Assembly (NCBI GenBank): GCA_038250675.1
Contig: JBBSCB010000006.1
Location: 1 to 64,000, forward strand
Origin: JAICUF01 sp038250675
GTDB lineage: Bacteria > Gemmatimonadota > Gemmatimonadetes > Gemmatimonadales > GWC2-71-9
Length of the DNA stretch: 64,000 nucleotides
Reading direction: 5' to 3'
A program made the position numbers and the translations under genes. Below are positions 50,200 through 56,936 of this stretch, one piece after another. The notes under the pieces are model-generated. The model saw only the letters and a list, made by a program, of their open reading frames with translations. It did no database searches and had not been told where the DNA came from. Positions within the stretch are counted from its first letter, which is position 1. The number at the start of each line of letters is the position of its first letter.

Positions 50200-50224
50200 G
50201 CGGCGGCGGGACCCATGCATCACG

Positions 50225-50248
50225 GAGCGCCGCCGCAAGGCGGCGCTC
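50225..50248 (+). terminator. Terminator hairpin after the CAT-type permease
   Basis: GAGCGCCGCC-GCAA-GGCGGCGCTC is a perfect 10-bp stem with a GNRA tetraloop, 25 bases after the permease stop and followed by TAGTTTCATC. The short T-rich tail fits intrinsic termination, though it is weaker than usual. Confidence 0.65.
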
Positions 50249-50350
50249 TAGTTTCATCCCGCACCGCCAATCCGCGCCTGCGCTCCGCCCGTCCGGCTCT
50301 GGTGCCCGTCGGGGACAGTCCGCGCGCCGGGGTCGCGGGCCCCGACTGAT

Positions 50351-50356
50351 TATCTT
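50351..50356 (+). promoter_or_regulatory. Putative -10 element of nrnA (leaderless)
   Basis: TATCTT ends 6 bases before the ATG at 50363. No clear -35 is seen in the GC-rich upstream sequence. Confidence 0.45.
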
Positions 50357-50362
50357 CCGGGG

Positions 50363-51388
50363 ATGTCACTGGTACTTGCCCCCGAGAAGCTCCAAGCGGC
50401 ACAGGCGCTGGCCGCGGCGTTCAAGCCCGGCCAGCGTGTCTGCCTCACCACGCACGTCAACCCGGACGGAGATGGGCTGGGCAGCGAAGTGGGCCTGCTC
50501 CACCTCCTCAGGGCCCAGGGCGTGGACGCGATCATCACCAACCCCACCGCCACGCCCGGGCGGTTCCAGTTCCTCTTCGACGGACTGCCGGGATGCGACC
50601 GCTCCGGGCAGGCCATCAAGGAACTGCGGCGGGCCGACCTCATCGTCATCCTTGACATCTCGGATCTGGGCCGGCTGGGCATGCTCTGCGACACCGTCCG
50701 GGACCGCGGCGTGCCGGTGGCCTGCGTGGACCACCACGTGAGCGACGGGGCGCTGCCCCCCGGGCCGCGCTACCTGGACACCGGCGCCGCCGCGACTGGC
50801 GAGCTGATCTACGAGATCGCGGTCGCCAACGGGTGGCCGGTCACGCGCGAGGCGGGACAGGGGCTGTACGTCGCGCTGCTGACCGACACAGGTGGCTTCC
50901 GGTTCAGCAACACCCGTCCCCGGACGCTGCGGGTCGCGGCGGACCTGCTGGAAACTGGCGTGGACCCGGAACAGATCTATCTCGACGTCTACGCCAACGC
51001 CCCCGAGGGCCGCCCCCGCCTCTTTGCCGAGGCGCTGCAGACGCTGGTGGTGGAGCCGGAGCACGGGCTCGCGTGGGTCACCGTCCCGCCCGGCGCCATC
51101 GAGCGGCTCGGCGTGTCGTCCGATGATCTTGATGGCGTCGTCGAGTTTCCGCGATCCATCGAGGGTGTGCGCATGGCGCTCCTCTTCCGCGAGGCCTCGC
51201 AGGGACGGATCAAGGTGTCGCTCCGGTCCGTGGGAGGTGTGGACGTCGCGGAGTTCGCCAAGCGGTTTGGCGGTGGCGGGCACCGCAAGGCCGCCGGCCT
51301 TGCGATGCCGGGCACGCTCGCCGAAGTGCAGGCAACGGTGCTCGAGGCGGCGCGGGAATATCTGGCGCATACCAACGGGCGCGCTTGA
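50363..51388 (+). CDS. nrnA: DHH-family oligoribonuclease/PAP phosphatase NrnA
   Basis: A 341-residue DHH-DHHA1 phosphoesterase. The DHH domain has TTHVNPDGDGLGSEVGLLHLL, VILDISDLGRLG and CVDHHVSDGALPPG; LLTDTGGFRFSNT and the DHHA1 motif FGGGGHRKAAGLAM complete it. NrnA degrades nano-RNA and dephosphorylates pAp from sulfate assimilation. The promoter of the downstream NifU-domain gene begins within the last codons. Confidence 0.92.
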   Translation: MSLVLAPEKLQAAQALAAAFKPGQRVCLTTHVNPDGDGLGSEVGLLHLLRAQGVDAIITNPTATPGRFQFLFDGLPGCDRSGQAIKELRRADLIVILDISDLGRLGMLCDTVRDRGVPVACVDHHVSDGALPPGPRYLDTGAAATGELIYEIAVANGWPVTREAGQGLYVALLTDTGGFRFSNTRPRTLRVAADLLETGVDPEQIYLDVYANAPEGRPRLFAEALQTLVVEPEHGLAWVTVPPGAIERLGVSSDDLDGVVEFPRSIEGVRMALLFREASQGRIKVSLRSVGGVDVAEFAKRFGGGGHRKAAGLAMPGTLAEVQATVLEAAREYLAHTNGRA

Positions 51389-51412
51389 GCGCCTGATGAC
51401 CTCTCTTACATT
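51385..51412 (+). promoter_or_regulatory. Promoter of the NifU-domain gene (leaderless)
   Basis: TTGAGC (51385-51390), 16 bases, TACATT (51407-51412), then 7 bases to the ATG at 51420. The -35 overlaps the nrnA stop codon. Confidence 0.55.
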
Positions 51413-51419
51413 CGCGGCC

Positions 51420-51650
51420 ATGGACATCTTCGATCGTATCGAGCGCTCACTGGACAGCATCCGTCCCTACATCGCCTCGCACAAGGGCAATGTGGAGGTC
51501 GTGGACTTCGACGAGCACGAGGGGACGCTCCTGCTGCGGCTGGGCGGGACCTGCCACGGCTGCGCGGCGTCCACCATCACGCTCAAGCAGGGCATTGAGA
51601 CCCGGCTGCGCGAGATGGTTCCCGAGGTGCGGCACGTGGAGGCGGTCTGA
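51420..51650 (+). CDS. NifU C-terminal-domain iron-sulfur scaffold protein
   Basis: A 76-residue stand-alone NifU C-terminal domain. DRIERSLDSIRPYIASHKGNVEVVDF leads to GTCHGCAASTITLKQGIE, whose Cys45 and Cys48 (CxxC) would hold a transient FeS cluster at a dimer interface. The short N-terminus is set by the leaderless promoter; an in-frame ATG at 51395 would precede the -10 and is less likely. Its stop overlaps the proposed CTG start of mrp, coupling two FeS-assembly factors. Confidence 0.9.
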   Translation: MDIFDRIERSLDSIRPYIASHKGNVEVVDFDEHEGTLLLRLGGTCHGCAASTITLKQGIETRLREMVPEVRHVEAV

Positions 51651-52759
51651 GCGAGGGACTGGAGGCGCGCGTCATCAGCGCGCTGGCCGGCATCCACAAC
51701 GATCGGCTCGAAAACGACCTGATCTCCGCCGGCATGATTCGGGACTTGGCGGTCGCGGATGACGGCCAGGTGAGTTTCACCTTTCTCCTGGCGGCGGACG
51801 ACCCGGCCACGCTGGTGCGCGCCGCCCGTGCGGCCGTCCGCGCGGTGGACGGCGTCACCGACATCAGGATCACCGTCACCAACCCGGCCGGTCCGGCGCG
51901 GCCGACGCACGGGCCGCCGGGCTCGCAGCCGGCCACCCCGCCGCCGCCGGTGCCGGCGCAGACGCCGATGGACCAGCCCAACCTGGGGCGCATCCTCGCG
52001 GTGTCCTCGGGCAAGGGCGGGGTGGGAAAATCCACGGTGGCCGCCAACCTTGCGGTGGCCCTGGCCGAGGCGGGATATCGGGTCGGGATCATGGACGCGG
52101 ACGTCTACGGGCCCAACATGCCGCGCATGTTCGGCCGGTTCGACAAGCCGCCGGTGACCAACGGCAAGATCCAGCCGATCGAGGCCCATGGGGTCAAGCT
52201 CATGTCCCTCGGCTTCCTGATCGATCGCGACGCGCCCGCCATCTGGCGCGGTCCCATCATCATGAAGATCATCCAGCAGTTTCTCCGCGACGTCGACTGG
52301 GGCGAGCTGGATTACTTCATCGTGGACATGCCGCCGGGCACCGGCGACGCCCAACTCTCACTGGTACAATCCACCCACGTCAGCGCGGCACTGATCGTGA
52401 CGACCCCGCAGGAAGTGGCGGTGGGTGATGCGCTCCGCGGGGCCAAGATGTTCGAGCGCGTCGGCGTGCCGGTCATCGGGATCGTGGAGAATATGAGCGG
52501 ATTCACCGATCCGGAGAGCGGCCGGCACTGGGAGCTGTTCGCGTCGGGCGGCGGACTCCGGCTGGCGGAAGAGCTGGGCATCCCGCTGCTGGGCAAGATT
52601 CCGCTGCAGCCGGAGCTCGCGGCACTCGCCGACGCCGGACGCCCGATCGTGCTGGCCGCGCCCGACAGCGCCGCCAGCGTGATGCTGCGCCAGATCGCCG
52701 ACCGGGTGCGGGAGTATCTGGGCGCCAAGTCCGTCCCGCTGCCGATTCTGCGGGGCTGA
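51647..52759 (+). CDS. mrp: Mrp/ApbC-family P-loop ATPase
   Basis: An iron-sulfur-carrier ATPase. The N-terminal MIP18-like (DUF59) domain begins SEGLEARVISALAGIHNDRL, upstream of the first ATG (51734) and with no other standard start; a CTG at 51647 overlapping the NifU stop as CTGA gives 370 residues. A Pro-rich linker leads to the ATPase: SSGKGGVGKSTVAANLAVAL at about residues 120-140, DADVYGPNMPRMFG, VDMPPGTGD. The usual CxxC that holds the FeS cluster is absent: the aligned segment MSGFTDPESG has Asp288 and Ser291 at the Cys positions, as in some actinobacterial Mrp proteins. Confidence 0.9.
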   Translation: MSEGLEARVISALAGIHNDRLENDLISAGMIRDLAVADDGQVSFTFLLAADDPATLVRAARAAVRAVDGVTDIRITVTNPAGPARPTHGPPGSQPATPPPPVPAQTPMDQPNLGRILAVSSGKGGVGKSTVAANLAVALAEAGYRVGIMDADVYGPNMPRMFGRFDKPPVTNGKIQPIEAHGVKLMSLGFLIDRDAPAIWRGPIIMKIIQQFLRDVDWGELDYFIVDMPPGTGDAQLSLVQSTHVSAALIVTTPQEVAVGDALRGAKMFERVGVPVIGIVENMSGFTDPESGRHWELFASGGGLRLAEELGIPLLGKIPLQPELAALADAGRPIVLAAPDSAASVMLRQIADRVREYLGAKSVPLPILRG

Positions 52760-52806
52760 CTCCCCATTCCGCCACCGACGCCGGGCCCGCTCATCGCGGC
52801 GCGCGC

Positions 52807-53568
52807 ATGACGCGGATCATCACGCTCCTCACCGATTTCTCCAACGCCGATGCCTACGTCGGCGAAATGAAAGGCGCGCTGCTCGGCAGCGCGCCCGACG
52901 TGACGCTGGTCGATGTGACGCACGTCGTGACGCCGGGAGACATCCGAAGCGCGGCCTATGTGCTGGGCCGCGTGTGGCGGCGGTTTCCGCCGGGCACCGT
53001 CCATCTTGCCGTCGTGGACCCGGGTGTCGGCACCGGGCGGGCCGCGCTCGCCTTCGCTGCCCACGGGCATTTCTTCGTGGGTCCCGACAACGGCATCTTC
53101 ACGCCGGTCATGCGCGACGCGGAGCTGGATATCGTCGCACTCCCGACGCCGCCCGCCGCGGCACCGACCTTCCACGGCCGCGACGTCTTTGCGCCGGCTG
53201 CCGCCGCCCTGGCCACAGGCACGCCGCTCCGCGCGCTCGGCCCCCGCTTTGCCGGGCTGCCGGTGCGCCTGACCTACAGCGAGCCCCACTATGAGGGAAA
53301 GACCGTCGTCGGTGAGGTGATCTACGTCGACCGCTACGGCACGCTCGTCACCAACCTGACGACCGAGCTCGTCCCGGCATATGCCCGGCTCGAAGTCGAG
53401 GGCGTGGACGCGGGCCCGCTCCGCACCACCTTCGGCGACGTCCCCACCGGTGGCCTGGTCTCGTATCTCGGCTCATCGGGAGACATCGAGATCGCGGTGC
53501 GCGACGGCTCCGCGGCCCGCCGCCTCGGCATCGGCGTCGGTGGAAGGGTGCGCGCGCGATTGGGCTGA
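52807..53568 (+). CDS. SAM hydroxide adenosyltransferase (DUF62) family protein
   Basis: A 253-residue DUF62 protein, an enzyme that hydrolyses S-adenosylmethionine to adenosine and methionine. Family blocks: ITLLTDFSNADAYVGEMKG, DVTHVVTPGDIRSAAY, AVVDPGVGTGRAALA, GPDNGIFTPV, GRDVFAPAAAALA and VIYVDRYGTLVTNL. The Asp/Arg/His triad of the family is consistent with these. It is the fluorinase/chlorinase superfamily, but the chlorinase loop is not present, so hydrolysis is expected. The ATG at 52807 is the natural N-terminus. Confidence 0.92.
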   Translation: MTRIITLLTDFSNADAYVGEMKGALLGSAPDVTLVDVTHVVTPGDIRSAAYVLGRVWRRFPPGTVHLAVVDPGVGTGRAALAFAAHGHFFVGPDNGIFTPVMRDAELDIVALPTPPAAAPTFHGRDVFAPAAAALATGTPLRALGPRFAGLPVRLTYSEPHYEGKTVVGEVIYVDRYGTLVTNLTTELVPAYARLEVEGVDAGPLRTTFGDVPTGGLVSYLGSSGDIEIAVRDGSAARRLGIGVGGRVRARLG

Positions 53569-53592
53569 CCCCACCGGCTTTCGGGAGGTCTC

Positions 53593-54432
53593 ATGCGTCC
53601 TCTGATCGTGACCCGGCTGGTGGACGCCGGTTTCGGCTGGCTCGGTCCGCTGGTCCCGACCGATGGCGCCGTGTACGCGATTCTCTTCGTCGCCCTGATC
53701 ATCCTCTTTCTCCGCCGCGCCGCCATGCTCCGGCTCCCGGCTGAAGATGCACTCGCCACTGCACTGGCCGGCGGCATCGGTGCCGCGATCGGCACCCGGC
53801 TCTTCTATCTGCTCAGCACCGGCGCGATCCTCCATACCACGCCGCTTCAGTGGCTGGACGCATCCCGCGGCACCGCATCGTGGGGTGCGTACCTCGGCGC
53901 CGTGCTGGGCGTGGCGATCGCGACCGTGCGATCGGGGCGGATGTGGACCTGGCTCGATCTCGGTGCGTCGTGCGCCGCGCTGGGAGAGGTGATCGGCCGC
54001 TGGGGGTGCTGGCTCGCGGGGGACGACTTTGGCCGCGTGACCGGGGTCGCCTGGGGGATCCGGTTCCCCGCCGGGAGTCCGGCCTATCAGGTGCATGCGG
54101 CGCGCGGGCTGCTGGCGGCCGACGCATCGACGTCGTTGCCGGTGCACCCGCTGCAGTTCTACCTGATGTTCAACGCACTGGTGGTGCTGATAGTGACGAC
54201 GCTCATCTGGCGCCGCTGGCGGATTCGTCCCGGGCTCACGTTCGGGGCGTTTCTCATACTGCACGGAGCCACGCGATTCTGGTGGGAGTTCCTGCGGGAT
54301 CCGGCCGCGGGAGGGGCGCACGGACTGCTCTCGACGTCACAGTGGACGTGCGCGGCCCTCGTCGCGGGTGGAGCGGTGCTGCTGCGGCGGCGGACCGATG
54401 CTCAGGTGCCGGAGGTCGACTGCGTCGGGTAA
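53593..54432 (+). CDS. Lgt-family (prolipoprotein diacylglyceryl transferase-like) membrane protein
   Basis: A 279-residue membrane protein related to Lgt, which lipidates prolipoproteins. IGRWGCWLAGDDFGRVTG aligns with the Lgt signature GRxGNFxNGExxGR, LPVHPLQFYLMFNAL with HPxQLYE, and GAFLILHGATRFWWEFLRDP with the late Arg/Glu helix. However, signature Asn and Glu are Cys and Asp, and the HGG region reads SWGAYLG, without the His that is essential in E. coli Lgt. It may be an altered paralogue. The last 31 bases overlap the small lipoprotein gene on the opposite strand. Confidence 0.75.
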   Translation: MRPLIVTRLVDAGFGWLGPLVPTDGAVYAILFVALIILFLRRAAMLRLPAEDALATALAGGIGAAIGTRLFYLLSTGAILHTTPLQWLDASRGTASWGAYLGAVLGVAIATVRSGRMWTWLDLGASCAALGEVIGRWGCWLAGDDFGRVTGVAWGIRFPAGSPAYQVHAARGLLAADASTSLPVHPLQFYLMFNALVVLIVTTLIWRRWRIRPGLTFGAFLILHGATRFWWEFLRDPAAGGAHGLLSTSQWTCAALVAGGAVLLRRRTDAQVPEVDCVG

Positions 54433-54533
54433 TCCTTGCTGGAGCAGGCGGAGACGGTGACGGCGCCCGCCGTGATGAGCAGGGCGAGCACCAGCAGGCG
54501 AGCGCGCAGCGTCCGGGGGATGTACCGCGTCAT
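54402..54533 (-). CDS. Small lipoprotein (43 residues)
   Basis: A short gene with good signals. The ATG at 54533 has GGAGG 7 bases upstream. The product starts MTRYIPRTLRARLLVLALLI and continues TAGAVTVSACSSKDYPTQST: a basic N-region, hydrophobic core, ideal lipobox VSAC and a mature tail of only 14 residues. In size it resembles entericidin-type lipoproteins, though it shares no motif with them. It converges with and overlaps the Lgt-like gene. No -10 is obvious. Confidence 0.7.
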   Translation of the reverse strand: MTRYIPRTLRARLLVLALLITAGAVTVSACSSKDYPTQSTSGT

Positions 54534-55030
54534 TTACGGGCCTCCTCAGGGGGAAGTGGGGCCGACTGGAATTTCCAATCTGCGCCTGGGTTGGGGTGTT
54601 GGCTAGCCCACGGTCGGCGCGAGCCGATGCCGGTGCGGATTGCCCGTGGCCGCCCGCCCGCTCGCTGACCGCTGCCGCCCGCCCGCCTGTGTGCGGGCAG
54701 CCCCTGCCCCCTCTCCGTGGGATTGAGCGGGGGACGCGACCGAGGTGTCATTGCGAGGAGCCGGCCCGGCCGGCGACGAAGCACGGGTCGCGTGGCGCCA
54801 CGCAGCTGGCAGCTGGCGGCTGAAGCCGCCGCTCGGCATGGGGGCCCTCAAGGGCCCTGGATGGCTGAGAAACGGACGCCACCCGGGACCCACTACCTAC
54901 CTGTCAGCCGCTGCCTTGCCGCGTCCGGGAGCGAGGCACCGGTGGAGTTGCGGCGCTCGCCACGCAATTGATTGGATCGGCTCGAGGAGTCGGACGCTGG
55001 ATCAGCGCTTTGTGGCCTGGGGCGTCGCGC
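54534..55030. other. Intergenic region with repeats and no convincing gene
   Basis: About 500 bases without a recognisable gene. Contents: a dispersed-repeat-like element (54746-54783), a perfect 14-base palindrome GCGTGGCGCCACGC (54790-54803), a hairpin GCCCGC...GCGGGC (54681-54698) and Pro/Arg-coding low-complexity stretches. Base composition is less uniform than in the flanking genes. The left end holds the Shine-Dalgarno and probable promoter of the small lipoprotein. Confidence 0.6.
54746..54783 (+). repeat. Dispersed-repeat-like element (TGTCATTGCGAGGAG type)
   Basis: TGTCATTGCGAGGAG, then CCGGCCCGGCCGG, then CGACGAAGCA. The outer parts match, from memory, the short interspersed repeat (CATTGCGAGGAGC...CGACGAAGCAATC) found between genes in many unrelated bacteria; the central GC-rich block is self-complementary. 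Only one copy was found in the window. Confidence 0.5.
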
Positions 55031-55159
55031 TCATTGCGGCCCATCGCTCGGGCTCGCCGACGATCGCGGGAGCGGCGGCGGCGCCGGCTCGGTGGTGCCG
55101 CAGGCGCTGAGCAGCAGCGCGGCATACCCTGCTACCGCCCCGGCGCCGGCGCGCGTTAC
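55031..55159 (-). pseudogene. Decayed third copy of the TolB-like lipoprotein gene (signal peptide only)
   Basis: Read from 55159 leftwards this encodes TRAGAGAVAGYAALLLSACG, then TTEPAPPPLPRSSAS and a stop at 55031-55033, closely matching the signal peptide and lipobox of the adjacent gene (TQAGAGAVVGSVVLLLSACG TTDPTPPPPPR). The propeller is missing, and the start codon is GTA instead of GTG. At the junction the GTGA overlap seen between copies one and two has become GTAA: one transition preserves the stop of copy two and destroys the start of copy three. Confidence 0.7.
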
Positions 55160-56052
55160 GGGCTCCACCAGATGGGACCTAGGTCGGACGAGAGTGGGTC
55201 AGGGGCCAGATGCGTGTATGCTGACCCGTCAGGCTGCACTGTACAGATATCGGTGCTGCCGTTGGCTGGCTCATCGGGGCATTCAAACACCAGGCGTGTA
55301 CCGTCGGGAGACCAGCGCGGGAAGTACACGTTGGCGGCGATCGTGGGCACTTGACTGATGCCGGTCCCGTCGGCGTTCATCACAAACACCCGATAGCCCG
55401 TGGTGCGTGAGCTGCCAAACGCGATCCGTAGCCCGTCCGGTGACCAGGCGGGCTCGCCATCGTTGACTGCGCCCGACGTCAGCGGAATGACGCCCGCGCC
55501 GTCCGCATCCATGCGGTAGATATGGGCGCTGCCGCCGCGATCGGACGCGAAGAGGAGATAGCGGCCATCGGGCGACCAGGCCGGTGCGTAATCCTCGGCC
55601 GCGTTCTGCGTGAGATTCACCTGACTGCTGCCATCGGCGTTCATGACGTAGATCTCGTTGTTGCCGTCGCGCTGGGAGAGGAAGGCAATCCGCGTGCCGT
55701 CGGGGGACCAGACGGGCTCGCCATTGAAGGTGCCGCCGGTGGTCAGCCGGGTCTCGCCGCTGCCATCGGCGTTGACGACGTAGATGTCCGCATTGAGGTT
55801 GAAGACGATGCGGAGCCCATCGGGGGAGACACTGGGCGCCGAGGCCTCGCCCGCGCTCCGGATGAGGATTCGGCGAACCTGGGTGCCGTCCGCGTTCATG
55901 ACGTGGAGCTGCCGGCCGCCGGTGCGGGTCGAGACGAAGACGATCTGGTGGTGCAGCCGCGGCGGCGGCGGCGGCGTCGGGTCGGTGGTGCCACAGGCGC
56001 TGAGCAGCAGCACGACAGACCCCACCACCGCCCCGGCCCCCGCCTGCGTCAC
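55156..56052 (-). CDS. TolB-like beta-propeller lipoprotein, copy 2
   Basis: A 298-residue lipoprotein. The lipobox LLSAC follows a short signal peptide; then a Pro-rich linker and repeated PD40 blades: SVSPDGLRIVFNLNADIYVVN, VWSPDGTRIAFLSQRDGNNEIYVM, AWSPDGRYLLFASDRGGSAHIYRM, AWSPDGLRIAFGSSRTTGYRVFVM and WSPDGTRLVFEC. These fold as a six-blade propeller of the TolB type and probably sit on the periplasmic face of a membrane. The GTG start overlaps the copy 1 stop (GTGA). The blades near the N-terminus are almost identical to those of copy 1, the last two less so. Confidence 0.85.
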   Translation of the reverse strand: MTQAGAGAVVGSVVLLLSACGTTDPTPPPPPRLHHQIVFVSTRTGGRQLHVMNADGTQVRRILIRSAGEASAPSVSPDGLRIVFNLNADIYVVNADGSGETRLTTGGTFNGEPVWSPDGTRIAFLSQRDGNNEIYVMNADGSSQVNLTQNAAEDYAPAWSPDGRYLLFASDRGGSAHIYRMDADGAGVIPLTSGAVNDGEPAWSPDGLRIAFGSSRTTGYRVFVMNADGTGISQVPTIAANVYFPRWSPDGTRLVFECPDEPANGSTDICTVQPDGSAYTHLAPDPLSSDLGPIWWSP

Positions 56053-56936
56053 GGGCTCCAGGTCGGGAATAGATCATAGGAAAGGGAGTCAGCGGCCAGA
56101 TGCGTGAATGCTGACCCATCGGGCTGCACCGTACAGATATCGGTGGTGCCGTTGGCTGGCTGATCCGGGCATTGAAGTACCAGCCGTGTTCCATCGGGGG
56201 ACCAGCGATTGTACGCCAGATTACCGGTAGGTGCCGGGATCCGGGTCACGCTGGAGCCATCGGCCTTCATGACGAAGAGGTCGTTGCCGCCGTCGCGCGA
56301 GCTGCCAAAGGCGATCCGCTGGCCGTCCGGCGACCAAGCGGGTTGATAGTCGGACGTGGGATCCGTGGTGAGGGGTAGCGCGGGACCACCCGCTGCGCTC
56401 ATCACGTAGATGTCGGCATTGCCGTCACGATTTGAGGTGAACGCGATCCGCGTGCCGTCCGGGGACCAGGCCGGCGAGTAGTCCTCGGCCGCGTTCTGCG
56501 TGAGATTCACCTGACTGCTGCCATCGGCGTTCATGACATAGATCTCATTGTTGCCGTCGCGCTGCGAACTGAACGCGATCCGCATGCCGTCGGGGGACCA
56601 GACGGGCTCGCCATTGAAGATGCCGCCCGTGGTCAACCGGGTCTCGCCGCTGCCGTCGGCGTTGACGACGTAGATGTCCGCATTGAGGTTGAAGACGATC
56701 CGGAGCCCGTCGGGGGAGACGCTGGGCGTCGAGGCCTCGCCCGCGCTGTGGATGAGGATCCGGCGGACCTGGGTGCCGTCGGCATTCATGACGTGGAGCT
56801 GCCGGCCACCGGCCCGGGTCGAGACGAAGACGATCTGGTGGTGCAGCCGCGGCGGCGGGGGCGGCGCCGGGTCCGTAGTGCCGCAGGCGCTGAGCAACAG
56901 GCCGCTCGCGGCCAGCGCCATCAGGCGGGTCAGCAT
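56049..56936 (-). CDS. TolB-like beta-propeller lipoprotein, copy 1
   Basis: A 295-residue paralogue of the next gene with lipobox LLSAC and the same PD40 blades (SVSPDGLRIVFNLNADIYVVN, VWSPDGMRIAFSSQRDGNN, AWSPDGTRIAFTSNRDGNADIYVM, AWSPDGQRIAFGSSRDGGNDLFVM, WSPDGTRLVLQC). Its ATG at 56936 overlaps the metalloprotease stop by 7 bases. Copies 1 and 2 differ mainly in the signal peptide and the last two blades, as expected from duplication followed by partial divergence or conversion. The ligand is unknown. Confidence 0.85.
   Translation of the reverse strand: MLTRLMALAASGLLLSACGTTDPAPPPPPRLHHQIVFVSTRAGGRQLHVMNADGTQVRRILIHSAGEASTPSVSPDGLRIVFNLNADIYVVNADGSGETRLTTGGIFNGEPVWSPDGMRIAFSSQRDGNNEIYVMNADGSSQVNLTQNAAEDYSPAWSPDGTRIAFTSNRDGNADIYVMSAAGGPALPLTTDPTSDYQPAWSPDGQRIAFGSSRDGGNDLFVMKADGSSVTRIPAPTGNLAYNRWSPDGTRLVLQCPDQPANGTTDICTVQPDGSAFTHLAADSLSYDLFPTWSP

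Noticed and set aside
50225..50248. Mobile repeat interpretation of the GAGCGCCGCC inverted repeat
   Set aside because: Only one copy was noticed and its position 25 bases after a stop codon with a T-rich tail fits a terminator better.
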